A DNA stretch of 64,000 nucleotides from positions 1-64,000 of the forward strand of contig DF237398.1 in assembly GCA_000708835.1 (NCBI GenBank), read 5' to 3'. The notes under the pieces are model-generated. The model made no database searches and was not told the origin of the DNA. It saw only the letters and a program-made list of their open reading frames with translations. Origin of the DNA: Klebsormidium nitens. Its lineage: Eukaryota > Streptophyta > Klebsormidiophyceae > Klebsormidiales > Klebsormidiaceae. This document shows, in pieces, positions 11,701 to 24,006 of the stretch. The position numbers were made by a program, and so were the translations under genes. The stretch's first letter is position 1, and each line of letters opens with the position of its first letter.

Positions 11701-14700
11701 CCCACCACGTTTTCGCCAGGCCCGCTGCTCCTCAGAGTGGACGGTCTCAGCAGGCCTCTCCGCTTCGGGGACAGAAGCCAAAGGAGCCAAAGCCGAAGGC
11801 GTCCCCCAGCAAACCGCCTCGGACCATCATCCAGGGGGATGTGCTGGTCAGTTACCTTATATTCGGCGCCCCACCTCGTTGGTTGCCAAAGATCGCCGAA
11901 ATCTTTCCCATTCAAACCTCCGCTCAGGACCATTCTCCTCGTACACCGTGTGCGGATTCTTGCAATATCTGATCCATACCCATCTATTCCGGCTGAGGAT
12001 GGATCAAGTTGTTCCTCCTCACCCCTCCCCCCCGCAGGCTGTCGACGATTTGGAGCAGTTCGCCTTCCGCCCAACCCTGGAGGCGGTCCCGGCGCTCGAC
12101 TTGCCTTCCGTGCTGCCTGACCTGCCGATGATCGCTGACATCAGCTGGACGGGTAAGCGGGCGGCTGCTGACGTCATCGTGACTCTGCCTTTATTGAAGG
12201 GATTCCAAATCGCATCACGCCTGTTGCGGTCGTGCTGCCTGATTGAAAAGGAGCTGACTTTTTAATCTGCTTGTGTAATGGTGAAATTCATTCCTCCGAG
12301 TCTGATTTCATGTGTTTTCGGATTGTGTTTTTCAGGCGGTGCGGAGGACGAAGATGGCGCCGGGTCCCTTGCAAGCGAACGAAATGCTGGTAAGCGTGGC
12401 ATTTTAATGAGTTGTGCGCACACTTCCGGAATTGGTGCGCTTGTGGGGCGTCGGAGGCTCTAGTCGGTGCGGTTTTGAGTCAAGTCCTCGTCAGCTATAA
12501 GAATCGCAAGGTATACCTGCTCTTCACGATTCGTCACCAACAAATGGCACGGGTAAGGCTGGTAGACAATGCATACCAATATCGGGATGCGAAATTTCAA
12601 GGCACAGAGATAGGCATCGACGCTTCACGCCACGCGTCCTTGAGAATACTAATTCGACGTAGATACACATCGTTCTTCTTGTTTGGAGTGTATCTGCAAC
12701 CCTCTTTGCGTAGGATCGGTGCAAGTGAATCATGTTGGCCTGTGCTAGTATCATAGCCAGTTGAGCCTTGGATCTTGCTCCCGTCGTTCTCATCTGTTGC
12801 CGGTTTGCACAGGTTCTGAACCACCGCCCTCCTCCGCCCCCTCCCCACCTCCCTCCACAAGCGACCGCGCCACTCCTCCCAACCCTCACCCTCCTGTACA
12901 AACTCCACACTCTGACGTCAGCCCGACGTCAGCCTCGTCGTCCTCCAGTGAGCGCACCCGGCCAACCCCTTCCCCGGCGGCGCCGCCCCTGCCCAACGAC
13001 CCCCCTTCCGTTGCCGCTGCCTCTAGTCCACCCCCGGGCGCAACAACGGAAACGACAGGCCGGGCTCCAGGACTCGGTAGAGATGCCGCGTCCGGTAGTC
13101 AGAGGTCTCTGTCGCCGCCTCCCGCGCCACCCCCGCCGCCCCCGCCGCCGCCGAAAGGGGAACCCTCGCCCCCAGTTCCAGCCATCGGTAAGCGGACTGT
13201 GTAAATCTTTCGTCTCCCGTCAGGGAAGCACCAAGTATGTGCACGTACTCTCACGCCGAGGTTCCATGCTTTTTCCATGCGGACAAGTACTTCTGTTCTG
13301 GTTCTTGGGGTGGCGCTGTGAATTTAAATTTTGTAGATTTTCGAGCGTGAATATTATCGTTAAGTCACTCCTATTTTTGCTGTGCGCCTTTGGCAGCTGG
13401 CGATTCCGCCCGACAAGCGCTGCTGGCGTCCATCCGGAGCCCCGGCGTCCGGTTACGGAAGGTGAGACTGTCCCTGGCAGGCAGCCACGTCCAAGTTACT
13501 GTGAAGATCCTGATCTAATCTTACACCCTTCCGTGAGGCGCTTCCCAACACTCACGCCGTTCAAAGGGAAAGACTAGATACCGAGCCTCATGATCGTAAT
13601 CAAGCCGCTCTTTCAGTTGTGGTCAGTCACCGGCAATTACGGACGAATTGAGAAGGCCGGCAATCTTTGTACAGGTTTCCGACGACCGATCCCGTACACC
13701 CAGCCCCCGCAGGGAGATGATGGCCGCACTGAAAGTGAGCTCCTGTGTCCCTGTTTCGCGCCATATTGGTGCCGACCGAAGAACAGCACAGCCGGTTTCG
13801 GTACTAGCAGAAGTAGGCCGGTAACCTGGGGGATTAGAAACTAAAGTAGACTGCCAAGGTGTTTAAAGTGGACATGCGGCCAACGTTCGATCCCTCACGT
13901 GCACGAGTTGGCGCACGAGTCACTCTCGGCAGATATGAGGGGCTTGGGCCCCGTTCTCAATTCTCGTGACTTAGACCTCGAAGAGGTCGGTTGCATCCTA
14001 GAAGCAGCTGCTCTCTACCGCTATATCTAGCGCTGTAGTTCTAAAGAGGCTCTTAAAAGAATCGGGCATGCTTAAGTCAATTCGTGAGTCCCGGCGATCG
14101 TTGCAGGATGCACCTGGAAGTGAAGGAGCAGGCACTCGAGGGCGTAGCGCGAGCTCGCCGCCTCCGATGGTAAGCCCTCGCCAATTAGGTTCCTTGTTTC
14201 TCAGGCAGATTTCGACCATCACGCATAATAATCTGGGCAGCAGACGCAGGTCGGACTGGCCGTTACAAGTTTTAACTTCAGTCAGACTTGGATCAGAAGA
14301 CTGTTGGCACACGCAGTTTGCATTGGCGATTGCATTGATCGAGCAGTGGTGCATAGCTGACGTCAGAGCGTTTCGAAACTGCACTGAAACCACGTGGGCT
14401 GCGTGCAGGGGGATATGTTTGCGGAGATGGCCAGCCACTTGATGAGCCGGCGGCTGTCCATGAAGGGCGGCCTGCAAAGCGCTGGTAAAGAGGTGAGAGG
14501 TCGCCCGATCTTGATACGCTATGTGCAGATAAGAGGCCCGAAAGAGGAGAACGCAAGCTGGTCACAGTGCGAGACTGATCAGGGGTTGCACAGGGCGTGC
14601 GAAAGGGTTCGGAGATCCAGAGTGAACGATCTGGAGGTGTTCTGATGAGTGCCATAGCCTGGACGCAATTGAAATCGTTATGTTTGGAGCTCGTTTGACT

Positions 14701-15539
14701 TGATTGTAAAGCCGTCGAGCTGAATCTGCCAACGGGATACGCGATCGTGAACCCAGTAAAGGTCTCGCCTTCTTCGAACTTGAGTGCCCATGGAAAGTTT
14801 CTTGACCCCTTTCTGCTTCATGATAAAGCTTACTTACTTCGCTGCAGGTGGAGAGAGGTGCAACGGAGACAGCCGTTCGATTTGCGAGTCCGCCTCGCCA
14901 TGTGGAACCCTCACCGTGAGTTGTAGCGTGATCTTTGCTCGTGTGTCGTCCCTTCGACGGCAGAAAATGTAAGGTGGTTCTCTTTATCGACGGGGTGACA
15001 TGGTGGGACAACAATCTTCCACGTACATCGCTCCAGAAAAAGCAAACTCAAGATGCACGGGTGAAGTGTACAGAAGGGCGGCTAGATTTGCTCATGGAAT
15101 ACTGTTGACTGAAGTTGTTTGTCCTCCGCTGTGATCGAAGTTCACTTTGAGTACAATCAAATTCCAAACCCCAAGCATCAAACATCAAGCTTTGTGTGAA
15201 TTCTTTTGAACTTTGACGTCCCTTTGTGCAGGCAACCGCTACCTGTGAAGGTAAGGACTTGCGGAATCGCACATGGTCTGCGATGTTGGTGTGCTCGATT
15301 CCCGCCTTGTTGTCTTGGCATTGGCATTTTCATAGTTCTCGAGTGTGCATCGAAAGTGGTCGGTTCTGCACATCGACCCTCTTAAGCCTCACAAGACGAA
15401 TGCTTGAACGGCAAAATGGGATTGTGAATTTGTAGTTTCTCTTTTCTTGCAGACCCCAGCTCTTGCGGCGCTCGTCGCTCAAAGGAGTACGAGAAAGTCT
15501 ATAGAGAGCGACGAAGAAGATGATGAATGGGACGACTGA
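8765..15539 (+). CDS. WASH1: WASH complex subunit 1 (WASH1/WASHC1), Arp2/3 activator
   Basis: Seventeen exons: 8765-8792, 9539-9645, 10036-10092, 10377-10550, 10927-11013, 11423-11505, 11720-11846, 12038-12152, 12336-12389, 12813-13187, 13397-13461, 13675-13734, 14107-14169, 14409-14492, 14848-14915, 15232-15250, 15453-15539. All GT-AG, phases agree, about 550 residues (animal WASH about 465). The N-terminal WAHD1 region has QVHEVPVVAHGLRPAE, LVESRVESERGRLRAI, KIASLTGSTKAITIYSSAKYP-type sequence (about residues 65-90), then ANLLLFDTTESILDR (exon 6) and VPALDLPSVLPDLPMIAD (exon 8), all matching WASH landmarks. Exon 10 is proline-rich and ends in a run of nine prolines, a profilin/SH3-type segment. 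The C-terminal VCA module is a WH2 motif (ARQALLASIRSPGVRLRK, residues about 406-424), a central motif in exon 14 (MFAEMASHLMSRRLSMKG) and an acidic tail with the conserved Trp (SDEEDDEWDD, then stop). WASH nucleates branched actin on endosomes inside a five-subunit complex. The exon 7 boundary (donor 11847) has an alternative six bases upstream. Confidence 0.9.
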
Positions 15540-16383
15540 AAACTGCGGTTTCATACAGATCATTGCGCAAGCTACCAGTTTAGGGCTACTTGGCTCCATA
15601 ACTCTTATGTATATATGTCGAACCACATCGTAAAGTCTTCATTGCCATTGGTAGGCAACGTAGCTGATGATATACAGACTACAACGGTGGTACCAAGTGT
15701 TTGCCAATGCTTCAATGATGCAAACTGGTGACTTTGTTGAATGGACAAGGCGTGCTTGAGTAATCACATTTGCAGCGAGCACCATGCTGCTTGAACATGC
15801 TGCAGTAAATGCATAAGTTGGTTTCCTCCAGTAATGATTGCGCACATGTACATGACACGTGAGAAGGATGCAGGCGGTACCTCAAACGGCTTAATCCCAA
15901 CCGCTTTTCGATTTGCACCGGTCCCGAACCACCTCGAACCGGCTGCAATGGAGGGGGGATTTTCCCATATTGCGCCCGGCTTAAGAAAGCGGGGCAAATT
16001 GTTGAACTGGCTCCTCCCGGTAGCCCATACGACTTGGTATCTGCAAGAGCAACAGCAAGATCCCTCTGTCAGAGGCGGTGCAAAGAAAATATCAGGGAAA
16101 GCGGATCAGGTGAAGAGGGCGCCTCTGGCAGGCAGCAGCTCTGGGCTTGTCAGAGCTGAGGACATTGCTTTGCGCTCCTAGAAAGACAGGTTTTCCAGTG
16201 TACGCATCGTTGCGCTGAGGAGCTTTGATTGAAGATTTTAGATTGGTGCAGGCTGTTCCAATCCAGATCCGCCAGCTGACAGATCGAAAGCTGTTTCGGA
16301 TCAGATCTGTGTAGCTTTGGAAGCTCAGAGAGAGCCGGTGGCAGATCAGGGAAGATTTTCATCTTGAGAGAGGAGGTGCGGCC
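15540..16383. other. WASH1 3' end and SMT2 promoter/5' leader
   Basis: Intergenic region between two plus-strand genes. It must hold the WASH1 3' untranslated region and the SMT2 promoter. Frames here overlap each other on both strands and show no family resemblance. Confidence 0.55.
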
Positions 16384-19300
16384 ATGGGGGGCGACAACAC
16401 CCCTCTGTCAAACACCCTGGCCTCGGTCCTGGACAACCTTTCGACCACTAGCTCTGGTACGCTGTTTGGTATTGTGGCTGCCACGGGCATTGTTGCTGCC
16501 ACTGGTTTTGCGCTCACATTCGGGCAGGCAGAGGTTAAAGGGAAGGCTGCAACTGAGCTTTTGAAGGGGACGTCCCTAAGGGAAGATGAGGTGAAGGAGC
16601 ACTGGGAGGAGTACGACAAGTATTTCCAGCAGAATGCAGGCGAGGGTGTGGACGAGAAGCAGAAGGCGCCAAAGCTGGTTGATACCTTCTACAACCTTGT
16701 GACAGGTAGGTAATTGTTCGTGTTTACCGTCCTGTTGATGTGCAAAGAGCGAATTAGGATGGATCTGAGTTTCAGATAGCATAGGCATACCAGTTTTGAT
16801 TGTTTTTGAGATCTGATGTGGAGAGGAGGCAATGGCTGGTGCAAGTCTGCGAGTATTACACACAATCTCTAAGATTGCTCCGCTTGGTTGGCATCAGCAT
16901 GGCAATGCTCTTCCGTCTGCCAGCTATGTTAGAAGGCGCTTGCATTTGTCATGATGCAAGTCTTAGTCAGTCAAGAAGTCTGGCGTTGATTGGTGGTTGG
17001 CCTGGCTCATTGCTTTTGGAGCAAAGACGGCCTTGTGGTCTGGAAAATTAGAAGGCAAGTGACTCTGTCTGGATAAGTAGACAGACACTGATCCTACTCA
17101 AGTCCTGCATCTGACAGATATTTACGAGTGGGGCTGGGGCCAGAGCTTCCACTTCTCTCCAGCCATTCCGGGGAAGAGCCATAAAGATGCCACTCGTGCT
17201 CATGAGACCATGATTGCTGATCTGCTGGAGCTCAAGCCAGGCCAGAAGGTGTTGGATGTTGGGTGCGGGGTGGGAGGTCCGATGCGTGCCGTTGCATCCT
17301 ACTCTCAGGCGCACGTCACAGGGATCACAATCAATGACTATCAGGTGAATACAGTGCGCCAAGGACACGCCTTCTGATGCCAAACTCTGCGGGTTGCTTT
17401 GCGTGGGTTCTGGTTGGCCTAAAATCATGTCAAGGCACTTCTGAGAGGTAGTATCTATGCAATGTGTTGCTTCTGCCCGGACCTTTTGTTCGGGCCTTAA
17501 TTGCAATCAAGATGAGCCCTGCGGTACCTTTCAATCATTTGGTTGAGCTGGGGCCCCACTTTTTCAACAGAACCCTAATGCACTTCGCTTCACTGGTGGA
17601 TGGTCTCAGATCTGAGGCACTAAACTGTCTTGCACTTAGAGGACATTGTTCCGGACCATCAATTGCGACCTAGGAATTTTTGAACAGGCGATTGCTGGCT
17701 GGTAGTCTTGCTGCTACATTCTGTATTCAAAGAGGCCCCTTTTCACCATGTTCAACAGTAGCCACAACCTTCCTGAATCTACCTTGTCACCGTTGGCAGC
17801 ATCAACCAATTGGATCGATCCTGACACGCTGGAGCACAATTGGGTGGTTGCTTGTCACCTGGTAAAATAATGCACCTTCTGGGAGGGTGTTCGATGTCAC
17901 CTGGAAACGCAGTGCACTTCAACCAGCTTTTCCGCTTTCTTGCGTTGCAAGCAGGGACCAAGGAGTATTTCTGCCGGCCAGGGGGTCTACGACCTGCCCC
18001 CTGGAGAACTGTGGCCAAGCAATCCCAGTGGCGCGGCCCCTCAAATCAAGTCCTGTGTGCATTGGCCAAGCTTTCGATTGCTAGAATCAGGCCAACCGTC
18101 AATTGCCAACTGACTGCAGGTTAAGCGGGCGCTGCACCACAACGAAAAGGCGGGGCTCAAGGACCTGTGCACAGTGGTTCAGGGGAATTTCCTGCACATG
18201 CCGTTCGAGAAGGAGAGCTTTGACGCCGCCTATTCGTGCGAGGCCACCTGCCACGCCCCAAAGCTGACCGACGTGTACAAGGAGATCTTCGGGTAAGGTG
18301 CCAGGAGTGAATCAGGCAGCTCATTGTTGTTCAAGCTCCAGCATGTGGCTGGTCACAATTTGATTATTTTGATTCCTGGAATCTGAGGTGTTGAGATTGG
18401 CTCTCATATGGTCCTAGCAACAGCGCTCGGCTTATCTTGATGTAAGCAGCAAAACTGCGATTCGGTTACCCATCACTGGCCCGCTGTACATATCATAAAC
18501 TGCTCGAGCTTGGACTCAGTGTTGAGGCATAATGTACAGGCCTCGAAGATGGTTATGGCTGTTGGTCCCAAGCATGTCACTGAGATTGGTAACCAGGCAC
18601 ACATGGCTTCTCTGAAACCACACTTGACAGTATTGTTTCTCCAGAGTCACCCGAAGTTATTGTTTGATCCATACTCAGTATAAAGTCTGTGGACTCTGTC
18701 CGGTGACCCTTTGGCCAATCAATGACCAGCTTGTCCTCGCAAAATCTGTGTCTATTACTCATCAAAGACTCCCAGCCTGACCAAGGTTTCAGTCCGCTTC
18801 CTTAACCAGACCCCCTCATGGTGGCGCTCGCTAGCTTTACAAAAGCTATCCATCTTATGTACTCCTAAAGCTCATCTGCTCCTGCAAATCTTCCCCTGTT
18901 ACACAGGATACTAAAGGTTGGAACGCTGTTCTTGTCACAGGCTTCGATGGGAGCGCTGACGTCCTTTTTCGACACCAATCTATGTTCTTTTGTTCCGATG
19001 CTGATGTCCCCGTTCCAAGTTGTGCTCCTGCAAGACGCGGAATAAGTGGGAGTATACTTCTTCAAGACTCTTTCCTCTCAATGGCGCTCTTCTTTGCTCG
19101 TGCTGACGTTATCTTTCCCCCTGCAGGATGCTCAAGCCTGGTGGCCTCTACGTCTCATACGAGTGGGTCAAGACCCCCAAGTACGACAAGCTGAACCCCG
19201 AGCACGTGCGCATCGTGGACGCGATCTGCTACGGCGACGCGCTTCCCGAGATGCGCACGTACCTGGAGATCGTGGATGCTGCGAAGGAGGTCGGCTTCGA

Positions 19301-20079
19301 GGTGGTGGAAGAGAGGGACCTTGCCCTGCCCCCCGCGGGGCCGTGGTGGAAGCGGCTCAAGATGGGGCGCCTCGCATACTACAGGTGCGGACGACAGTAG
19401 GGCCGCCGCTGGAGCTGCTGTTGCTGAGTTTTGAGCGGAAATGTTTTTGTGAAAGTCGGCCCTCGGCAGACTTCGCTGTCTAGAAGCTTCTGGGCTTGTT
19501 TTGGTATATATCTGCTGAAGACACTGCGGCTGCATAGGGGGAATGGTGTTGGATGTCTCCCTCTGGACTCCACTTCCCTTCCACATGGTTACTTGTCTGC
19601 TCGGGCTGATGGGGCTTGTATCGAAACCTGCCTGTCGTAGATTCGATTGCAAAGTCGAGACTGCTCCAGGAATTGGTAGGTACGGTCGTTGTGGCAGTCT
19701 GAATCATAAGACTGCCATTCGAAAGCAACAGTCTAGGGTCTGTCCGGTACTTGAGAGCATCCAGACAATGCGCTCTTCTCCTTTCCTTAGAAACCCTTGG
19801 ACTTTAGATTATCTTTCACGTGTGACTGAGCAGAGAGTCTCTTTCCTCTATATCTCCGGCTGACTCGACCGTACGTCGTGCAGGAACCACGTGATTGTGA
19901 GCATACTGTCCTTCCTTGGGCTGGCTCCCGCCGGCACGACCGAGGTCCATGAGATGCTCTACAAGACGGCAATCTCCCTGGTGGAGGGAGGCGAGACAGG
20001 GGTCTTCACCCCCATGCACCTATTGCTTTGCCGGAAGCCGGAGACACAAGAAACACCGGCGGTGGCTGCCTCGGCATAG
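16384..20079 (+). CDS. SMT2: 24-methylenesterol C-methyltransferase, SMT2 class
   Basis: Five exons: 16384-16705, 17118-17344, 18120-18292, 19127-19384, 19884-20079. GT-AG introns, phases agree; 391 residues (Arabidopsis SMT2 is 361). Start ATG sits in a good context (gccATGG). Residues about 25-47 form an N-terminal membrane segment, placing the enzyme at the ER. SAM-binding motif I is LDVGCGVGG (153-161); sterol-binding signatures are YEWGWGQSFHF (110-120), EATCHAP (224-230) and YEWV (252-255). The C-terminal half (PPAGPWWKRLKMGRLAYYR, then EVHEMLYKTA and GGETGVFTPMH) matches the SMT2 rather than the SMT1 branch. SMT2 adds the second methyl to 24-methylene sterols, leading to 24-ethyl sterols such as sitosterol. 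The membrane segment contains an IVAATG duplication encoded by an imperfect 18-base tandem repeat. Confidence 0.95.
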
Positions 20080-21501
20080 ATTGTTGGGATTGCATTGGCG
20101 TGATATGTCCAATGTTTATGGACGCGGCGCACCGATCTGAAAGGCTTTATGTTGGGGACGTCAACTGGTGGACTGGGGCCATTGAGAAGGCAGTAGGTCA
20201 ACTAATGTAGGGAATCGAGATAGGCCGGGTGATAGTTTGTAGGGTATTGTGTTGGCCGCATTTGATTGAGTTTCTTTTTTAGTACGATTTACCTTAAAAC
20301 GTACTTTCGGAATCCAGTGACAGGATCGCGGCAGAGGTTGGCAGGCCCCTCGTTACTTTGCAAAGAGATGTTGCCTATCATGAAGGCAGTTGGGGGCAAG
20401 AGCGGATTCTTATAGAACCATTGACTATTTGTCGAAGAACCAACTTCGCATAGAGGGGAAGAATAGGCTTATATCGCTGCCAGAGAGCACATCTAGATAT
20501 TGCATGTGCATGCGAAACAAGCAGGGTTGTCCTTCAACGATGATCAAAAACCCCTTTGTTGGGCGGGCACTGTCCAAGTAGGCCTGGCTTTCTTGCGCCA
20601 TTGAAGCGGGCTGTGCATCTTGCACAGCAGGTAAACGTCCGTGGGAATCAGCTCGGCGTTGGTGAAATAGCCTACTGCATTCCATGGTCAATCGCGACGG
20701 CGGCCTCAATTTTCACAATGCGCTTGCACAAAATCAACTCAAGATCAGAGCTTGCTTGCACGCACTCTGTTGCATGTGCATCATTACACATCGATGATGG
20801 AGATCGAACGTGCATGTGCGCGTGCGTGATACTAGTACATGCATAAGCGTACGCATGCATGTTTAATATACATCTAGAGAGCTGGTCATGCATACCAACA
20901 TTGCATGTAAGTTCAACCATGTGTATAGCTCGTGGCGCGCGTTTTCCGATGTGCACTTGGGTCAGGCTCGCTAGCTGCCACCAACGATGGCCAGATCATG
21001 GATGGCTGTCGATCATATCCAAATGATCGTCCGCAAGGAGCTAGCCAGAATTGGCGATGATGCAGCTACTGCGCGTTGCCTCAGTGAGCTTATGCAAACG
21101 ACGGAGAATGGAGCAGTCTGCATGGTCCATGCAAGCGCGTGGGTCTAGCTTTAGACGTGCATTGTATTTTGATATGTACAGGATCCTTCGGATGTTTCTG
21201 ATTACTGATTGTCCAGCTGTATAGAGGACAAGTCCCGCTTTGCATGGAGCTTACTAAAGACCCGCCCTGCAACTAATTGTCGACTTGTCTGTACAACAAG
21301 CAAAAGACTGAGCCGCGTTTAATGAATATGATGTCAAGAGTCAAGCGTGGCGACCGTAAAAGCTGAATTCCTTCCCGATAAAGGTTGCCCGGTGAGCTTC
21401 CAGCCATGCAATCCAGGGACTCTCAATTCTGGGAAGCAGAATTAACCTCAAATTCGGATAATTGCGTGCGCATGACTGAGCTATACCCAGATCGAAGCCA
21501 T
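20080..21501. other. intergenic; alternating TGCATG-rich stretch
   Basis: Contains the SMT2 3' end. No supported gene. From about 20500 to 20920 there is a dense cluster of gcatgc, tgcatg, catgca and gtgcgcgtgcg words, an alternating purine-pyrimidine composition with several short self-complementary words. Otherwise nothing recognisable. Confidence 0.5.
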
Positions 21502-22187
21502 CTAGCACGTGTGCCATACGTTTGCTGTTCGGAAAGCGACAATTCTCTCAACATACACTTCTTCGTGCGCCAGCTTATGGGGGTTCTTTTTGTCAACGTA
21601 TGTACAAGCGGTTGCTCTCAACGCAATAAGCACCCGAGGAGCGTGAAGAAGCTTGCTGCTGGCGGGAAACACGGCCACCTTCGCCTGCAAATGGACACGT
21701 CGAGTTGTAAATAGACACCTTGTTTTACTGATCAACATTATGCATCCAAGAAGAGACCCCTATCCGCACGTGTCGAAGTACTCGTGCTATACTCACTGCA
21801 AAGCTTTGATGTCACAGGTGGAAATCCATAGGTATGCATGAACGATCCAAGTCGCACAAGTGCTCGAAGTACGGAGTATTGGCTTGACATGAGATGTTGC
21901 CATGTCCAGCAGATCGGCGACACGGAACTGCTTCGGTACGGCGACCATTGAGATGCAAACAAAACATTTCGAAGATCATTTTAGCGCACAACGTCGAACG
22001 TACTGAACGCCCAGGGATGGGTACCGACCTCCCGCTCAGTCGCCCACGAAAAGAAGCAGCAGTCCATGGGGACCTTCCCCGGGGTACCTCGCCTGGCGAG
22101 CACCTTGCAGCCCAGCCGGTACTCCGTTTCTCCGTCGAAAATGGAGACAAGCTTCCCATCAATGGCCGCTACTACCTGATAAGACAT
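21502..22187 (-). CDS. small two-exon protein, unrecognised
   Basis: Minus strand. Exon A from an ATG at 22187 to a donor after 22029 (gag then gtcggt); exon B 21684-21502, preceded by acceptor tttgcag and ending in TAG. Both sides are phase 0, giving about 113 residues. Exon A reads VVAAIDGKLVSIFDGETEYR then a basic and Cys-containing segment; exon B reads FPASSKLLHAPRVLIALRA then VERIVAFR. The joined protein looks like a single compact domain with alternating beta-like segments. The residue pattern is protein-like and splice sites fit, but I cannot name the family. Exon A may instead begin at the acceptor-like ttatcag just after MSYQ, with further exons upstream. Confidence 0.45.
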
Positions 22188-24006
22188 CGGAATGGATCAA
22201 CGGTCAAACTTATATTCGTGGGCGGATTAGCAAATGGACGGGTCCGCCTTTTGGCAGCTCATTAGATTGTTGACCAAAACTGAGTGTTTTTCGATTTAGT
22301 GTCGAGCTAAGATGGACCTTGAAATGATGTCAACGATGACGTCTGCTTTTGTCTGGCGGGCAGGCAAAGTAGGACCATTCTGAAACGCCGTGATGAAAGA
22401 AGCCAAATTTCATGAGCACACGAGGATCCGTAGGACTCAGACGTGTATCTGACAAGGAGCTGACTCGGTGATCTGCAACTGGAGCTGATCAGATGCAATG
22501 CAGCTTTCCACTACATATGAATCCATTCGAAGGAGAAGAAATAGAAGCCAAAAGAATGCTTCTCAGAGGTGCTGTTGCAATCGAAAAGGAAAGCGACAGA
22601 TTTTGAACGTACCTTGAAACAAGTGAGCGGCTCGTGGAGGGGGATTTTTCTCCACAGTTGTGGAGGAAATACAAAGCTGCTAGCCTGGCGCCGCTCATGA
22701 GAGCTACAACTTCTTCGATTCTCAAGCTCCTTCCCATGTGATGGGATACTGGGACTTTGACGGGCCATTGTAACACAATTCGGCCACGAACTACGATCGT
22801 AGAGCTGTGGTCCAAGTCAACCGGAGTTACAACGGGCAAGCTACTGATTCAACCAGCTGCCCTTTTGGAATTATAGAGTATACCCTACAGTTGAGCTTCG
22901 TCCCATTCACGAAAGCAAAAGTGGTGCTTGAACATCTTCCCGCTTTATCCTTATACGACGAACCAACCAGATGGGGTGATGTTCCTCATTGGATTATGAG
23001 CAGGAACGCCCACTGTTATATACCGGTAAAGCCTGCGAGGAATGGGCGAGGAATCAGGTTGCAGCGCACCAGCAATTCTCACAACTTTTTGATCCGCCAA
23101 CAGCTTGCTGCTAACAGCATTGACACGATGAGTGTCCGCTTCATGCAATATCTAGTAGCTGGACTACGAGTTCATATTGAAGCCTCACCGCCCAGCTGGC
23201 CAGACTTGCTGTAACTTTGCCGTAGACCTCAGAGACAAGGAACTCATTGTAAGAGAGACAAGGAACTCATTGTCTTATGCTCGAGTCCCTAATTTTGCTG
23301 TATCGATTCTTCACGGATTCGAGAATTGACCGCCCCCATGCAGCATCCAAGCAACTACACAAGCTGCGTTCTTCGTCGACGAGTCACCGATTTGCCGCAA
23401 GCTGAAGCGTGCCCTCAGTCGTTGGATCGACATAGAGCTGATATCGGACGGTTTCAAGCACCTCCGAATGTATCAGCGCGCGCGATGAATGCTAGCTAGT
23501 GGACCCCCGCTTAGATCATGCATTATGTGCATTTTGCTATATAGCCTTAGGTATGCTACAGCCTCAGGAAGCGCACTGATACTGGAAGTTAGTGCATGGT
23601 GCCAAAATCGGATGATGCACCGGCCTGCTCAAAGACCGATGTGCAGGCTCACGCCTGTGCAGGAATGCCCGCCGACCTTTACGTTTCACGTGACCACGAA
23701 CCGCAGTCCTGAGCACAATTGTGTGCCAGAAAGCCTAGGCAAGCAAGGCTGGGCAGCAGAGTCCAGGCGCTAGGTTTCATGGTGGCCAAGTACGGAGCTC
23801 AGCTTGAGAGCTCATTTCTGTGGAAGCTTGAAGTTGGAGTCTGATGTTAAGTCCAGGAGAACAACCTTAGAGTCGCTGCCAGCTGGCAAACCTAGGGAAA
23901 TTCCTAGTGATTGCTCAGCTGCACAGTATGCCGTCAACAGTGCTCTGATCGCCCTTAACAGATTTATTTCCTTCAGCTCCAATATTCACCTTCGAGAGTC
24001 AGCAAA
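22188..24006. other. intergenic upstream of the dynein gene
   Basis: Holds the presumed promoter of the dynein heavy chain and possibly further exons of the small minus-strand gene. The longest frame, 22807-23214 on plus (135 codons), has no visible family features or splice context. A 19-base direct repeat lies at 23232-23273. Confidence 0.5.
23232..23273. repeat. 19-base direct repeat, period 23
   Basis: The word gagacaaggaactcattgt occurs at 23232-23250 and again, identical, at 23255-23273. It is too short and isolated to assign a function. Confidence 0.8.

Noticed and set aside
11645-11719. Alternative WASH exon reading KLAGQPHVIGEADD before exon 7
   Set aside because: Its acceptor gives the wrong phase after exon 6; the acceptor at 11719 gives the right phase and joins SILDR to the Pro/Lys-rich segment.
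12768-13577. 269-codon plus-strand frame
   Set aside because: It is another frame of the proline-rich WASH exon 10 and runs through introns 9-11; the WASH frame has matching phases and family motifs.
22807-23214. 135-codon plus-strand frame
   Set aside because: No family resemblance, no splice context and AT-rich codon use unlike neighbouring genes; not enough to call a gene.
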